A DNA stretch of 64,000 nt from assembly GCA_028280945.1 (NCBI GenBank), contig JANQKV010000002.1:1-64000 (forward strand), written 5' to 3'. Below the pieces are notes generated by a model, which worked only from the letters and a program-made list of their open reading frames with translations, searched no databases and was not told where the DNA came from. The DNA is from Opitutaceae bacterium (GTDB lineage: Bacteria; Verrucomicrobiota; Verrucomicrobiia; Opitutales; Opitutaceae). Shown piece after piece: positions 35,002 through 42,719 of the stretch. The translations under genes were made by a program, and so were the position numbers. Positions within the stretch are counted from its first letter, which is position 1. Each line of letters starts with the position of its first letter.

Positions 35002-35907
35002 TCAGTTGGCGCCAAGATACTTCTCCATGGCCGCGTAAAACTCAGCGCGGATCCCCTCGCCGTCCAGCGATCGGTAGACGGAGATGGAAGTGCCGCCATT
35101 TTCCGGAGGACGCGCCACCGTGATCCGCTCGCCGAAAGAGGGATCGATCAGGACGGCGGTCACGGCAAGGTCCCAGATGGTGCGGTGGCCCTGGACGGCG
35201 TCGTAGTGATCCATCCAGATTTTGTGCAACAGGTCCGCGACGGGGTGCGTACCGGGAAGTTTCGCCTGCATCTCATCCATGGGAAACTTCATCGCCGCGG
35301 CGACGTTGACCGGGATGACATGCAAATCGAGATCAACTTGGTTGAGCACGACCTCGATGGCTTGAAGATCCATCATGCAGTTGAAGTCGCGTTTGGTCCA
35401 AACCTGGCGGTCAAAGTCATAGGCAGTGCCCAGCAGGTGCACGGAGATCTTGGGCACGATGGTCGGATCGATGAGCAGGGCGGAAGCGATGTTGGTGTTG
35501 GCGCCCAGGACGGCGACGATGAGTTTTTCTCCCTCGGGCGTTTTGTGCGCTTCCTCGATAATGTGGTAGGCAGCGGCGGAGTGCTGGGCGATGTCGCGAC
35601 CCCAGTCGTGGAGACGGCGATAGGCCCCGTAAGGGGTGGGGATGTCGCCGCGGTTGAGATGCCCGAGAATCGTTTCATTCAGCCGTTGACTGTCCATCAG
35701 CGTCTGTGGTGTCGCGTAGTGGCTGACCTGCCATTGTGTTGAGTTCAGACCGACCACGTCGAACGACGGCTCAATCACGGCCCGGACAATGGCAAAAGCA
35801 TCATCAACCTCGTTGGCGGTATCAGCATCAATGAGAATGCGCTGAGGGGAGCCGGCCGAAACAAACGTGGCGAGAGCGAGAAGCAGCAAAGCAATCGATT
35901 TCAGCAT
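35002..35907 (-). CDS. Inosine/uridine-preferring nucleoside hydrolase, exported
   Basis: Hydrolyses the N-glycosidic bond of ribonucleosides. The 301-residue protein begins with a signal peptide (MLKSIALLLLALATFVSAG) followed directly by the Ca2+-binding motif ILIDADTANEVDDAFAI (family DTDxxxDD). Other family elements are VAVLGANTNIASAL, VIPVNVAAAMKFP and HRTIWDLAVTAVLI. A secreted form would release bases and ribose from external nucleosides, complementing the two exported phosphatases nearby. It converges with the PhoD gene with 24 bases between stop codons. Confidence 0.9.
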   Translation of the reverse strand: MLKSIALLLLALATFVSAGSPQRILIDADTANEVDDAFAIVRAVIEPSFDVVGLNSTQWQVSHYATPQTLMDSQRLNETILGHLNRGDIPTPYGAYRRLHDWGRDIAQHSAAAYHIIEEAHKTPEGEKLIVAVLGANTNIASALLIDPTIVPKISVHLLGTAYDFDRQVWTKRDFNCMMDLQAIEVVLNQVDLDLHVIPVNVAAAMKFPMDEMQAKLPGTHPVADLLHKIWMDHYDAVQGHRTIWDLAVTAVLIDPSFGERITVARPPENGGTSISVYRSLDGEGIRAEFYAAMEKYLGAN

Positions 35908-35983
35908 TCCTCGAAAGGGACCTTGGGAAGATCAATGTCGAGACTCAGACGAACCAATGGTCGTTGCCGTTAAACCCGTCCCT

Positions 35984-36003
35984 CTGGTGCTCCCGGCGGG
36001 AAT
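35984..36003 (-). repeat. Duplicated 3' end of tRNA-Arg (attachment-site-like)
   Basis: Twenty bases here are identical to 36170-36189, which cover the CCA end, the acceptor 3' strand, the T-stem 3' half and part of the T-loop of the tRNA-Arg gene, in the same orientation. The copy lies 186 bases downstream of the tRNA's own 3' end. This is the layout left by tyrosine-integrase elements, but no integrase is present. Confidence 0.7.
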
Positions 36004-36005
36004 GG

Positions 36006-36073
36006 TTCCGCTAACGCGGAATCCCTGCGGGATCAGCCCGGGCTGCCCCATCTCCGTTCCGCTGAAGCGGAAC
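36006..36073. repeat. Cluster of four short hairpins (REP-like)
   Basis: Four perfect dyads follow each other: TTCCGC/GCGGAA (36006-36021), ATCCC/GGGAT (36021-36033), AGCCCGGGCT (36035-36044) and GTTCCGCT/AGCGGAAC (36056-36073). The first and last share the TTCCGC arm. They lie between the duplicated tRNA end and the tRNA terminator. The pattern resembles a repetitive extragenic palindrome cluster. Confidence 0.6.
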
Positions 36074-36123
36074 TCCGTCGAACCCACGTGGGCGCAATTC
36101 CCTCACCCCAGGGAGAGAACGGT

Positions 36124-36147
36124 AACAAAAACGGCATATAAGCCGTT
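36124..36147 (-). terminator. Rho-independent terminator of tRNA-Arg
   Basis: On the minus strand AACGGC and GCCGTT (36130-36147) form a 6-bp stem with a 6-base loop, followed by TTTTTGTT. It lies 23 bases after the tRNA 3' end. Confidence 0.8.
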
Positions 36148-36170
36148 GCCCCTCCGGGATACCCCTTTGC

Positions 36171-36245
36171 TGGTGCTCCCGGCGGGAATCGAACCCACAT
36201 CGCCGGCTTCGGAGACCGGAGCACTATCCATTGTGCTACAGGAGC
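36171..36245 (-). tRNA. tRNA-Arg (anticodon CCG)
   Basis: A 75-base cloverleaf including an encoded CCA. Acceptor arms GCTCCTG/CGGGAGC, D arm GCAC/GTGC, anticodon arm CCGGT-CTCCGAA-GCCGG giving anticodon CCG (decodes CGG), variable loop of four, T arm GTGGG-TTCGATT-CCCGC. All stems close with one or two G-T wobbles. A terminator follows, and its 3' end is duplicated at 35984-36003. Confidence 0.95.
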
Positions 36246-36319
36246 TTCACAGCGACCGGCACGTTGTCCGGGAAGATGTCTTTCTGTCGAGTGGTTTTTC
36301 GGAGTAAACCAATCTCTCC

Positions 36320-37243
36320 TCAGGCCGACTGTTCTTTCTGCTCGGCGGCGGCGAGGCGCCCGATGAGCACCACGGCGGCGCAACCGGCGATGGCCAACCC
36401 CATGGCGGCAACCAAGTTGGCTTCAGCTCCCGGCAGCACGTTGGTCTGCAACAGCGGCACGGTTTCACCGTCGCTGTTTACCCTGGTGGTGAGCGTCTCT
36501 TTCCAAGGCCACAGGGTGCGCAGCGCTCCGGCCATCACGCCCGTGAGGACAATGAGGGTGATGTGGCGGAAGTTGTACAGGGTCCAGCTTACGAGTCGCA
36601 CGAACGAGAGGATGCCGGTGGCGATCCCGGCACAGAAGACGGCCAAAGTCGTGATATCGCGGTCGTTCACGGCTTCGATGATCGTCGCATACTTGCCCAT
36701 GATCACCAGCAGGTAGGATCCGGAGATGCCGGGCAGGATCATGGCACAGATGGCGATGGCACCGGCCACAAAGATGAAGGGCAGGTTGTCAGGGGTTTGC
36801 AGGGCTTCCATGCCCACCAAAAAATAGGTGCCCACGGCAGCGCCAAAAAAACCTGCCCAGTCCTGCGGTTTCCAAACCCAGGTCTGCTTTCCGAGCAGAA
36901 AAATCGATCCCAATACCAAGCCGAAAAAGAATGCCCACAGGTTCTCCGGATGATTGACCAGGAGATACTCCAGCAACTTGGCTCCGGACAGGAGTGCGAT
37001 CACCAACCCTGTGCCCAAGGCGAAGAAAAAAGGAAAAGGCACCCGTTCCCAAACCCCCTTCAGGTCGGCCTTCAGCAGGAGACGCGCCGTGGTGACGTCG
37101 AACGATTTGATACCATTCAGCAGTTTTTCGTAGATCCCGCAGATGAAAGCGATGGTGCCGCCGGATACACCGGGGACGACATCGGCACAGCCCATGAGAA
37201 AGCCAACCAGGGCGATGCGGAGATGAGTGAGGGGAGATTTCAT
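36320..37243 (-). CDS. DUF368 polyprenyl-phosphate transporter family protein (PopT-like)
   Basis: Polytopic inner-membrane protein of 307 residues from ATG 37243 (MKSPLTHLRIALVGFLMGCA). The DUF368 signature GCADVVPGVSGGTIAFICGIYE is at the N-terminus and is echoed by AMILPGISGSYLLVIMGKY in the second half, the internal repeat typical of the family; about eight to nine hydrophobic segments are visible. DUF368 proteins have been shown in other bacteria to return undecaprenyl phosphate across the membrane for cell wall synthesis. The frame remains open 14 codons upstream but lacks homology. It is separated from the small basic protein gene by a terminator. Confidence 0.9.
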   Translation of the reverse strand: MKSPLTHLRIALVGFLMGCADVVPGVSGGTIAFICGIYEKLLNGIKSFDVTTARLLLKADLKGVWERVPFPFFFALGTGLVIALLSGAKLLEYLLVNHPENLWAFFFGLVLGSIFLLGKQTWVWKPQDWAGFFGAAVGTYFLVGMEALQTPDNLPFIFVAGAIAICAMILPGISGSYLLVIMGKYATIIEAVNDRDITTLAVFCAGIATGILSFVRLVSWTLYNFRHITLIVLTGVMAGALRTLWPWKETLTTRVNSDGETVPLLQTNVLPGAEANLVAAMGLAIAGCAAVVLIGRLAAAEQKEQSA

Positions 37244-37283
37244 GGACGGCGGGCGCGCGGGGCAGGAGGAGGGACAGTGCCAC

Positions 37284-37318
37284 AAAAAAGGCAGGTCCGC
37301 AGCAAAGCGACCTGCCTT
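37284..37318 (-). terminator. Rho-independent terminator of the small basic protein gene
   Basis: On the minus strand a 10-bp stem AAGGCAGGTC/GACCTGCCTT (37288-37318) with an 11-base loop runs into six T. It begins 22 bases after the stop codon at 37340 and isolates the gene from the DUF368 gene downstream. Confidence 0.95.
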
Positions 37319-37339
37319 AAGAAACTGGAAATCAGACGA

Positions 37340-37495
37340 TTAGAGTTCGGGTTCAGTCTTTTTCAGGCCGACCACACGATCGCCCTCCTTCCATTGACCG
37401 CGCTTCTTCAGCAGCTCGACGCGCTCAAAACGCTTGAGCACATTGCGCTTCACGACGATGCCGCGGGGACCTTGGAGACTCTTGTGTTGGGACAT
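37340..37495 (-). CDS. Verrucomicrobial/chlamydial-type small basic protein
   Basis: A 51-residue protein, MSQHKSLQGPRGIVVKRNVL continuing KRFERVELLKKRGQWKEGDR and ending VVGLKKTEPEL. It is rich in Lys and Arg. I recognise it as the short basic protein conserved in Verrucomicrobia and Chlamydiae (sequence pattern SLxGxxGxxxKRNVLKRFERVxLLxKRGxxKxGDRVxGLxKTxPE). Size and charge suggest binding to RNA or the ribosome, but no function is established to my knowledge. The strong dedicated terminator implies an independent and probably well expressed transcript. It is too short for most length cut-offs and easily missed. Confidence 0.9.
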   Translation of the reverse strand: MSQHKSLQGPRGIVVKRNVLKRFERVELLKKRGQWKEGDRVVGLKKTEPEL

Positions 37496-37506
37496 GGTGG
37501 ACTGGG

Positions 37507-37851
37507 TTAAAGTGGTGCTTGTGACGCGTTAAAGGGAAGGGAGCTAGAGTTCGCCATAGTCCATGACAAGTATTTTTCCGCGACCCGGTCGGCTTTGACG
37601 ACAATCCACTCCGGTGTGTCGTAGGGATGGTGATCGTGCAAAGCGGCCTCGACACCGGGGAGGGCGGGTTCACCAAACTTCAGGGTGAGCCGGAATTCCT
37701 CGTTGCGTTCCACCTTGCCCTCCCACCGATAGATCGAGGTGATCGGACCATCCACTTGGGCGCAGGTAACGTGTCCGGAGGATACCAGGAGTTCGGCCAA
37801 CATGTCGGCTTGTTCTCGGGTCGAGGTGGTGGTCCAACCAATTAACAGCAT
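37507..37851 (-). CDS. cutA: Divalent-cation tolerance protein CutA
   Basis: Small trimeric ferredoxin-like-fold protein of 114 residues. Family motifs are VDGPITSIYRWEGKVERNEEFRLTLK and HPYDTPEWIVVKADRVAEKYLSW, matching the usual SxYxWxGxVExxxExxLxxK and HPYxxPExI patterns. The first cysteine region is GHVTCAQV. It was first linked to copper tolerance; the general role is unclear. It lies 11 bases upstream of the small basic protein gene on the same strand and may share its transcript, and diverges from rpoZ. Confidence 0.9.
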   Translation of the reverse strand: MLLIGWTTTSTREQADMLAELLVSSGHVTCAQVDGPITSIYRWEGKVERNEEFRLTLKFGEPALPGVEAALHDHHPYDTPEWIVVKADRVAEKYLSWTMANSSSLPFNASQAPL

Positions 37852-37957
37852 GCCTCAGCATGAGCTTACCGCCTGGCCCCCGCAAGATTGACCTTGACGG
37901 GCCAAAGCGCACGGCATGCTGTTGCCGGTTTCTGTCGGTATAAACCTTTCCCGTTCC

Positions 37958-38158
37958 ATGCGTGACGATTACATTAAAGAGGCCCTGAAGTCGGTCCCGG
38001 ATCCCAATTTGCTCATCAACGTCGTTTCCCGACGAGTGAAGCAGCTGAAACGCGGCAGTCGCCCGTTGGTGGAATCGCTGGAGAAACTGGCTCCGGAAGA
38101 TGTTGCCCTACGGGAAATTATCGAAGGCAAGATCGTCTTCGAGACCGCTGAATCCTGA
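37958..38158 (+). CDS. rpoZ: RNA polymerase omega subunit
   Basis: A 66-residue protein from ATG 37958 (MRDDYIKEALKSVPDPNLLI). The omega pattern is visible in LLINVVSRRVKQLKRGSRPLVE and in KLAPEDVALREIIEGKI. The frame is open 14 codons upstream, but the family start is at MRDD. The position directly before smpB, separated from it by a terminator, suggests independent expression. Confidence 0.88.
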   Translation: MRDDYIKEALKSVPDPNLLINVVSRRVKQLKRGSRPLVESLEKLAPEDVALREIIEGKIVFETAES

Positions 38159-38183
38159 TCCAAACTCGATCTCCATTCGCTTC

Positions 38184-38216
38184 GGCGGCCCGCAGACCGC
38201 GGCGCCGCCTTTTTTT
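38184..38216 (+). terminator. Rho-independent terminator of rpoZ
   Basis: GGCGGC (38184-38189) pairs with GCCGCC (38204-38209), with an inner CCGC/GCGG stem and one bulged C, followed by seven T (38210-38216). It ends 17 bases before the smpB start. Confidence 0.9.
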
Positions 38217-38233
38217 CGCCTCATTTCGCCTTC

Positions 38234-38707
38234 ATGGCCGCCAAACCTAAAAACGCCCATCGATTTACGGAAATCCGCAACGCCAAGGCGCGGCGCGATT
38301 ACCACATCGAGTCGACGTTTGAAGCCGGGATTGCGCTCAAAGGGACCGAAGTGAAGTCGATCCGAGCCGGCCGGGCCCAGATCAACGACGCGTTTGGCCG
38401 GATCAAAAAGGGGGAGTTGTGGCTCATGAACGCTCACATCGAAGAGTATCGATTTGGGACCTATTCGAACCACGAGCCTCGGCGATCGCGGAAGCTGCTC
38501 CTCCGCAAGTCAGAGCTGCGCAAGATCGACCAAGCTCTGAATCAAGGAGGCAAGTCGCTCATTCCGCTGCGGGTTTACATGAAGGAAGCCTTGGTCAAAG
38601 TCGAAGTCGGTCTGGGTTTGGGCAAGAAGCTTTACGACAAACGAGACGATCTCAAAAAGAAGGTGCTCGATCGCGAAATTGACCGGACACTCAAATCCCG
38701 GCGCTGA
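38234..38707 (+). CDS. smpB: SsrA-binding protein SmpB
   Basis: tmRNA partner in trans-translation ribosome rescue; 157 residues. The motifs NAKARRDYHIESTFEAGIALKGTEVKSIRAGRAQ and AHIEEYRFGTYSNHEPRRSRKLLL, then LVKVEVGLGLGKKLYDKRD, and the basic C-terminal tail KKVLDREIDRTLKSRR are all typical. Length is normal. The ssrA gene is not in the window. thrB follows after 30 bases and may be co-transcribed. Confidence 0.97.
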   Translation: MAAKPKNAHRFTEIRNAKARRDYHIESTFEAGIALKGTEVKSIRAGRAQINDAFGRIKKGELWLMNAHIEEYRFGTYSNHEPRRSRKLLLRKSELRKIDQALNQGGKSLIPLRVYMKEALVKVEVGLGLGKKLYDKRDDLKKKVLDREIDRTLKSRR

Positions 38708-38737
38708 TCCTAATCCAGTCTGTCTCAACCTACCATC

Positions 38738-39634
38738 ATGTCTTCTGTTTCCGTTCGCGTTCCCGGCAGCACCTCTAATTGTGGAGCCGGTTTTGATACA
38801 TTGGGCTTGGCTTTGTGTGTCTACAATACGGTTACGTTGACCGAGGGATCGATGGAGGGAGCGCAGCCGGTTCGCCCAAGTGATGGGCAGGCAGCGGAAC
38901 TCGTTGGTCAGGTGGTGGAGGAAATGAAGCAGGCGGAGATTTCGATTCCGGCCGGTTTCTCCTACCGCATTGACGGTGATGTGCCGACTTCCCGAGGCCT
39001 GGGGTCGAGTGTAACCGTGCTGGCGGGCGTGCTGGCGGGATTAAATGAGTTGGCCGGTGGGCCGCTTGATTTGCTTGCTCAGGTTAAAGTGCTTACCCGA
39101 ATCGAAGGCCACCCGGACAATGCGGTCGCCGGAGTCTTGGGGGGGTTTTGTGTCACTCGATGCGGCGCTACGGCGGCCGACTATGTTGACCATGTTCGGC
39201 GTGAGATCCCTGCGTCGCTTAAATTCGTGGTGGTTTCGCCGAAAATCGAAATCGCAACCAAGGGCAGTCGGGGAATCTTGCCCGGAGACATTCGGCACGG
39301 TGACGCAGTGCGAAGCATCAACAGCGTTTCTTTTCTCACCGCGGCGATCATCGCCGGCGAATGGGACAAACTGCGGGGGGCAGCGGAGGACTTCATCCAC
39401 GAGCCCTTTCGTTTGCCTACGATCCCGGGAGCGGCGGAAGCGATTCGCGCGGGACTCGAGGCCGGCGCCCTGACCGGCTGGTTGAGCGGCAGTGGCTCGA
39501 GTGTGCTTTGTGTCGCCGACGCGGACCATGCGGAAGCCGTTGCGCGGGTGATGAGTGAAAGCTTTGCCGACGCAGGTGCTCCTGCGGTCAGTCGCATTCT
39601 CGTCACCGACAACCGCGGGCTCGTCGTTCAGTAG
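38738..39634 (+). CDS. thrB: Homoserine kinase
   Basis: GHMP kinase that phosphorylates homoserine in threonine synthesis; 298 residues. VRVPGSTSNCGAGFDTLGLAL is the N-terminal substrate motif, the ATP-binding loop is DVPTSRGLGSSVTVLAGVLAGLNEL, GHPDNAVAGVLGGF follows, and the third motif is LTGWLSGSGSSVLCV. Length and motif order match ThrB. Neighbouring threonine genes (thrA, thrC) are not in the window. It ends 22 bases before a convergent receiver gene. Confidence 0.94.
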   Translation: MSSVSVRVPGSTSNCGAGFDTLGLALCVYNTVTLTEGSMEGAQPVRPSDGQAAELVGQVVEEMKQAEISIPAGFSYRIDGDVPTSRGLGSSVTVLAGVLAGLNELAGGPLDLLAQVKVLTRIEGHPDNAVAGVLGGFCVTRCGATAADYVDHVRREIPASLKFVVVSPKIEIATKGSRGILPGDIRHGDAVRSINSVSFLTAAIIAGEWDKLRGAAEDFIHEPFRLPTIPGAAEAIRAGLEAGALTGWLSGSGSSVLCVADADHAEAVARVMSESFADAGAPAVSRILVTDNRGLVVQ

Positions 39635-39656
39635 CTCATCGGCCAAGCGCGGCCGG

Positions 39657-40049
39657 TCAAGGAGCGAGCGACTCGGGCCACACTTCACCGATGGCGGAAG
39701 CGAGCTGGTCGATCTTAAACGGCTTCGCGAGGACCTTCTTTAACGAGGTCAAATCGGAGAGATCCATGCGGTCCAGAAGATCCTTGTGTCCTGTGATGAT
39801 GATGCAGGGGACGTTGGGTTTGATCGGTTGGATTTTCTTCAGGAACTGTACTCCGTCCATGTGGGGCATGTAAAAATCGGTCACCACCACGCCCACCGGC
39901 AAGGTCGGCATTTCCTCAAGCGCCTCATTGGGGCTGCTGTAGGTCTTGATGGGACATGTAAGCAGCTCACCAAGAACCGTCTCGATCAGGCCGAGATACG
40001 AAGGTTCGTCATCGATCACGATGGCGTAGAACTGGGATGCAGCACTCAT
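39657..40049 (-). CDS. Stand-alone response-regulator receiver protein
   Basis: A 130-residue CheY-like receiver with acidic residues in AIVIDDEPSYL, phospho-acceptor D in VVVTDFYMPHMDGVQFL, conserved T in IIITGHKDLL and K in KVLAKPFKIDQL. No output domain or partner kinase is adjacent. It is the third single-domain receiver in this window but has the standard MPxMDG signature, so it is not a close copy of the tandem pair at 8546-9366. Confidence 0.93.
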   Translation of the reverse strand: MSAASQFYAIVIDDEPSYLGLIETVLGELLTCPIKTYSSPNEALEEMPTLPVGVVVTDFYMPHMDGVQFLKKIQPIKPNVPCIIITGHKDLLDRMDLSDLTSLKKVLAKPFKIDQLASAIGEVWPESLAP

Positions 40050-40175
40050 TCGACTTTACGAATGATTTACAGGAGCCATCTCAGCGTAAAGTTGCGGGAA
40101 TACTCAATCCTTGCCGGTAGATGTGCGTAGCGTGCCTGATTTCCTTTTCGCAGTTTCCCCCAACTTCCACACCCG

Positions 40176-40634
40176 ATGATCCACGTAGTCCTCTTTAATC
40201 CCGAAATTCCCCAGAATACCGGCAACATCGGCCGGATGTGTGCATTGACGCAGTCGCGGCTGCACCTGGTTCACCCTCTGGGATTCAAGATTACCGACCG
40301 CAATCTCAAGCGGGCCGGGATGGACTATTGGTTCTCCCTCGATGTGCACGAACACGCGGACTGGGCGGCGTTTCGAGCGAGTCCTTATGCGCCCCAGCGA
40401 TTATGGCTGCTCACTACCCAGGCCGCGCAGTCATATTGGGATATAACATATGCGGAGGGTGACGGGCTGGTGTTCGGCAACGAAGGGCATGGGGCTCCGG
40501 CATGGTTGCACAACGAAATCGGTGATTCACAACGTATTACGATTCCCCACCGCAACGACGAACTGCGATCGTTGAACCTCAGCACGGCCGCCGGGATTGC
40601 GACCTACGAAGCGGTGCGGCAGCTCTGGCGCTGA
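40176..40634 (+). CDS. trmL: tRNA (cytidine/uridine-34 2'-O-)methyltransferase TrmL
   Basis: SPOUT-class enzyme that methylates the wobble ribose of tRNA-Leu; 152 residues. HVVLFNPEIPQNTGNIGRMCALT is the N-terminal motif, KRAGMDYWF follows, and the trefoil-knot SAM site is GLVFGNEGHGAPAW and ITIPHRNDELRSLNLSTAAGIATYEA. Length matches the family. It converges with the oppF gene. Confidence 0.95.
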   Translation: MIHVVLFNPEIPQNTGNIGRMCALTQSRLHLVHPLGFKITDRNLKRAGMDYWFSLDVHEHADWAAFRASPYAPQRLWLLTTQAAQSYWDITYAEGDGLVFGNEGHGAPAWLHNEIGDSQRITIPHRNDELRSLNLSTAAGIATYEAVRQLWR

Positions 40635-40655
40635 TCCCTTGGTCCCTGGCCGATT

Positions 40656-41636
40656 TCAGAGTTCGGCTTTGCGCAGGCAGGAAACCTCGCGTCCGTTGAA
40701 CTCTTCGAGCGCGGGGCGTTCAACCTTGCAGGCATCGATGGCGTGCGGGCACCGCGGGTGGAAGGTGCAGCCGGACGGAGGATTGATGGGGGAGGGAGGA
40801 TCGCCGGGCAAAACGATGCGTTTGCGGCTGCGCTCTTCGTCCGGATTGGGGGTGGGGATCGCACTGACCAAAGCCCTGGTGTAAGGGTGCACGGGATGGT
40901 CGATCACGTCGTTGGCTGGTCCCAGTTCGACGATTTTGCCGAGATACATGACGGCGACACGATCGGAGATATGCTTCACCACCGAAAGGTCGTGGGCGAT
41001 AAAGATGAGGCTGAGTCCCATTTTGCGCACGAGTTCCGCAAGGAGATTGAGGATTTGCGCCTGGATGGAGACGTCCAATGCCGAGACGGGTTCGTCGGCG
41101 AGCACGACCTTCGGCCTCAATGCCAGGGCGCGGGCAATTGCAATGCGTTGGCGCTGGCCGCCGGAAAACTCGTGGGGGTATTTTTGCATGAACCGCGGCG
41201 CAAGACCGACGGTTTCCATAAGTTCACCCACGTGCGCGGCAACTTCAGCTGGTTTGCAGACCTTGTGCACAAGCAGGGGTTCGGCGAGGGTCGCGAAGAC
41301 CGTCATCCGCGGATTGAGTGAGGCGTAGGGGTCTTGAAAAACCATCTGCAAATCACGCCGCACTTCGAGCACGTCGGACGATGAGCTGGCGGTCAGGTTC
41401 TTGCCCTCGAGCACCACCGTGCCGCCGGTTGTCGGGACGAGTTGCATGACCGTGCGAGCCAAGGTCGATTTGCCGCAGCCGGACTCACCCACCAGGCCCA
41501 AAACCTCGCCGGGTTGGACCTTCAGGTTCACTCCGTCAACAGCCTTGACGGTGCCGACCGTGCGTTTGAACAGCACACCCTTTTGGACGGGGAAGTGGGT
41601 TTGCAGGTCCTGGAGTTCGAGAATCGGTTCGGACAT
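40656..41636 (-). CDS. Oligo/dipeptide ABC transporter ATP-binding protein (OppF/DppF type)
   Basis: Cytoplasmic ATPase of a peptide importer; 326 residues. Walker A GLVGESGCGKSTLARTV, Q-loop MVFQDPYASLNPRMTV, signature EFSGGQRQRIAIARALAL, Walker B VVLADEPVSALDVS and H-loop LIFIAHDLSVV. The C-terminal oligopeptide-transporter extension carries the cysteine pattern GCTFHPRCPHAIDACKVE. It begins 3 bases after the partner ATPase gene. No permease or binding protein gene is adjacent, so the rest of the transporter must be elsewhere. Confidence 0.92.
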   Translation of the reverse strand: MSEPILELQDLQTHFPVQKGVLFKRTVGTVKAVDGVNLKVQPGEVLGLVGESGCGKSTLARTVMQLVPTTGGTVVLEGKNLTASSSSDVLEVRRDLQMVFQDPYASLNPRMTVFATLAEPLLVHKVCKPAEVAAHVGELMETVGLAPRFMQKYPHEFSGGQRQRIAIARALALRPKVVLADEPVSALDVSIQAQILNLLAELVRKMGLSLIFIAHDLSVVKHISDRVAVMYLGKIVELGPANDVIDHPVHPYTRALVSAIPTPNPDEERSRKRIVLPGDPPSPINPPSGCTFHPRCPHAIDACKVERPALEEFNGREVSCLRKAEL

Positions 41637-41639
41637 GGC

Positions 41640-42617
41640 TTACAGTTCCCCGGCTTGAACGCGGAGGCAGGATTGTTGGTGGCCGTCTTTGATAGTGCGC
41701 AGCTCGGGTGAACTACCCGTGCGGCAGACATCGGTCGCATGCTCACAGCGCGGCGCAAAACTGCAACCGGGTGCGGGTTTGGAAAGATCCGGGGGCAGTC
41801 CCTGAATGGTATAGAGTTCGGATCCCTTGGGCTGCATGGACGGAATCGATTTTTGCAGAGCCAAGGTGTAGGGATGCTTCGGATGATAGAACAGCGAGCG
41901 GGTGTCGGCGGTTTCAACAATGCGTCCGGCATACATGACCTGCACACGGTCGCAAAGGCCTGAAACCACTCCGAGATCGTGGGTGATGAAGATCACGCCC
42001 ATGCCGATCTCAGCCTGCATCTTCTGGATGAGTTCCAAAATCTGGGCCTGCACGGTGACGTCCAGCGCCGTCGTCGGTTCGTCCGCAATCAACAACTCCG
42101 GCTTCGTGATCAGCGCCATGGCAATCATAACACGTTGGCGCATGCCACCGGAGAATTCATGCGGGTAAAACGTGATACGGCTAGAGGCGTCATTGATGCC
42201 GACGGCCTCCAACATCTCGATGGCACGCTTCAAAGCGTCCGCCTTGGAAACGTCCTCATGGATCATCAATGGCTCGATGAGTTGATCGCTGATCCGCATG
42301 TAGGGATTCAACGAAGTCATCGGGTCCTGGAAAATCATGCTGATTCGTTTGCCGCGGATCGAACGGGCCTGGGCCGGGGTGCAATGGAGCAGATCCACCC
42401 CGTCAAAAATTGCGGTGCCGCTTTCAATCCGTCCGGGAGGTTGGGGAACCAACCCCATCAGGGAGTAGCATGTGACGGATTTGCCGGAACCCGATTCACC
42501 CACGATGCCGAGCGTCTCCCCGCGATCGAGGTCGAAGCTGACACCGTCCACCGCGCGATAGACCCCGTTGCGGGTATGGAAGTAAGTGCGGAGATCCTGA
42601 ACGGAAAGAAGCGACAT
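41640..42617 (-). CDS. Oligo/dipeptide ABC transporter ATP-binding protein (OppD/DppD type)
   Basis: First ATPase of the pair; 325 residues from ATG 42617 (a TTG immediately before it is also in frame). Walker [19 protein letters not shown]-loop [16 protein letters not shown], signature [17 protein letters not shown], Walker [16 protein letters not shown]-loop [11 protein letters not shown], and the C-terminal [18 protein letters not shown] typical of OppD/DppD. It is coupled to the OppF-type gene by a 3-base gap. Peptide import is the family role, though sugar-oligomer importers share these ATPases. Confidence 0.92.
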   Translation of the reverse strand: MSLLSVQDLRTYFHTRNGVYRAVDGVSFDLDRGETLGIVGESGSGKSVTCYSLMGLVPQPPGRIESGTAIFDGVDLLHCTPAQARSIRGKRISMIFQDPMTSLNPYMRISDQLIEPLMIHEDVSKADALKRAIEMLEAVGINDASSRITFYPHEFSGGMRQRVMIAMALITKPELLIADEPTTALDVTVQAQILELIQKMQAEIGMGVIFITHDLGVVSGLCDRVQVMYAGRIVETADTRSLFYHPKHPYTLALQKSIPSMQPKGSELYTIQGLPPDLSKPAPGCSFAPRCEHATDVCRTGSSPELRTIKDGHQQSCLRVQAGEL

Positions 42618-42719
42618 CAAATCGGGCCGGGTTGTAAGTTGCGGAAAGCAGGTATCTCCATTCAGGCCGACGGCGCAAGCGGAGAGTGGACTGGCCGCGG
42701 CGGCACGGGTGAATCAAAT

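Noticed and set aside
35908..36319. Small mobile element or integrase gene next to tRNA-Arg
   Set aside because: No coding frame of transposase or integrase type fits between the repeats; only hairpins and a terminator are visible.
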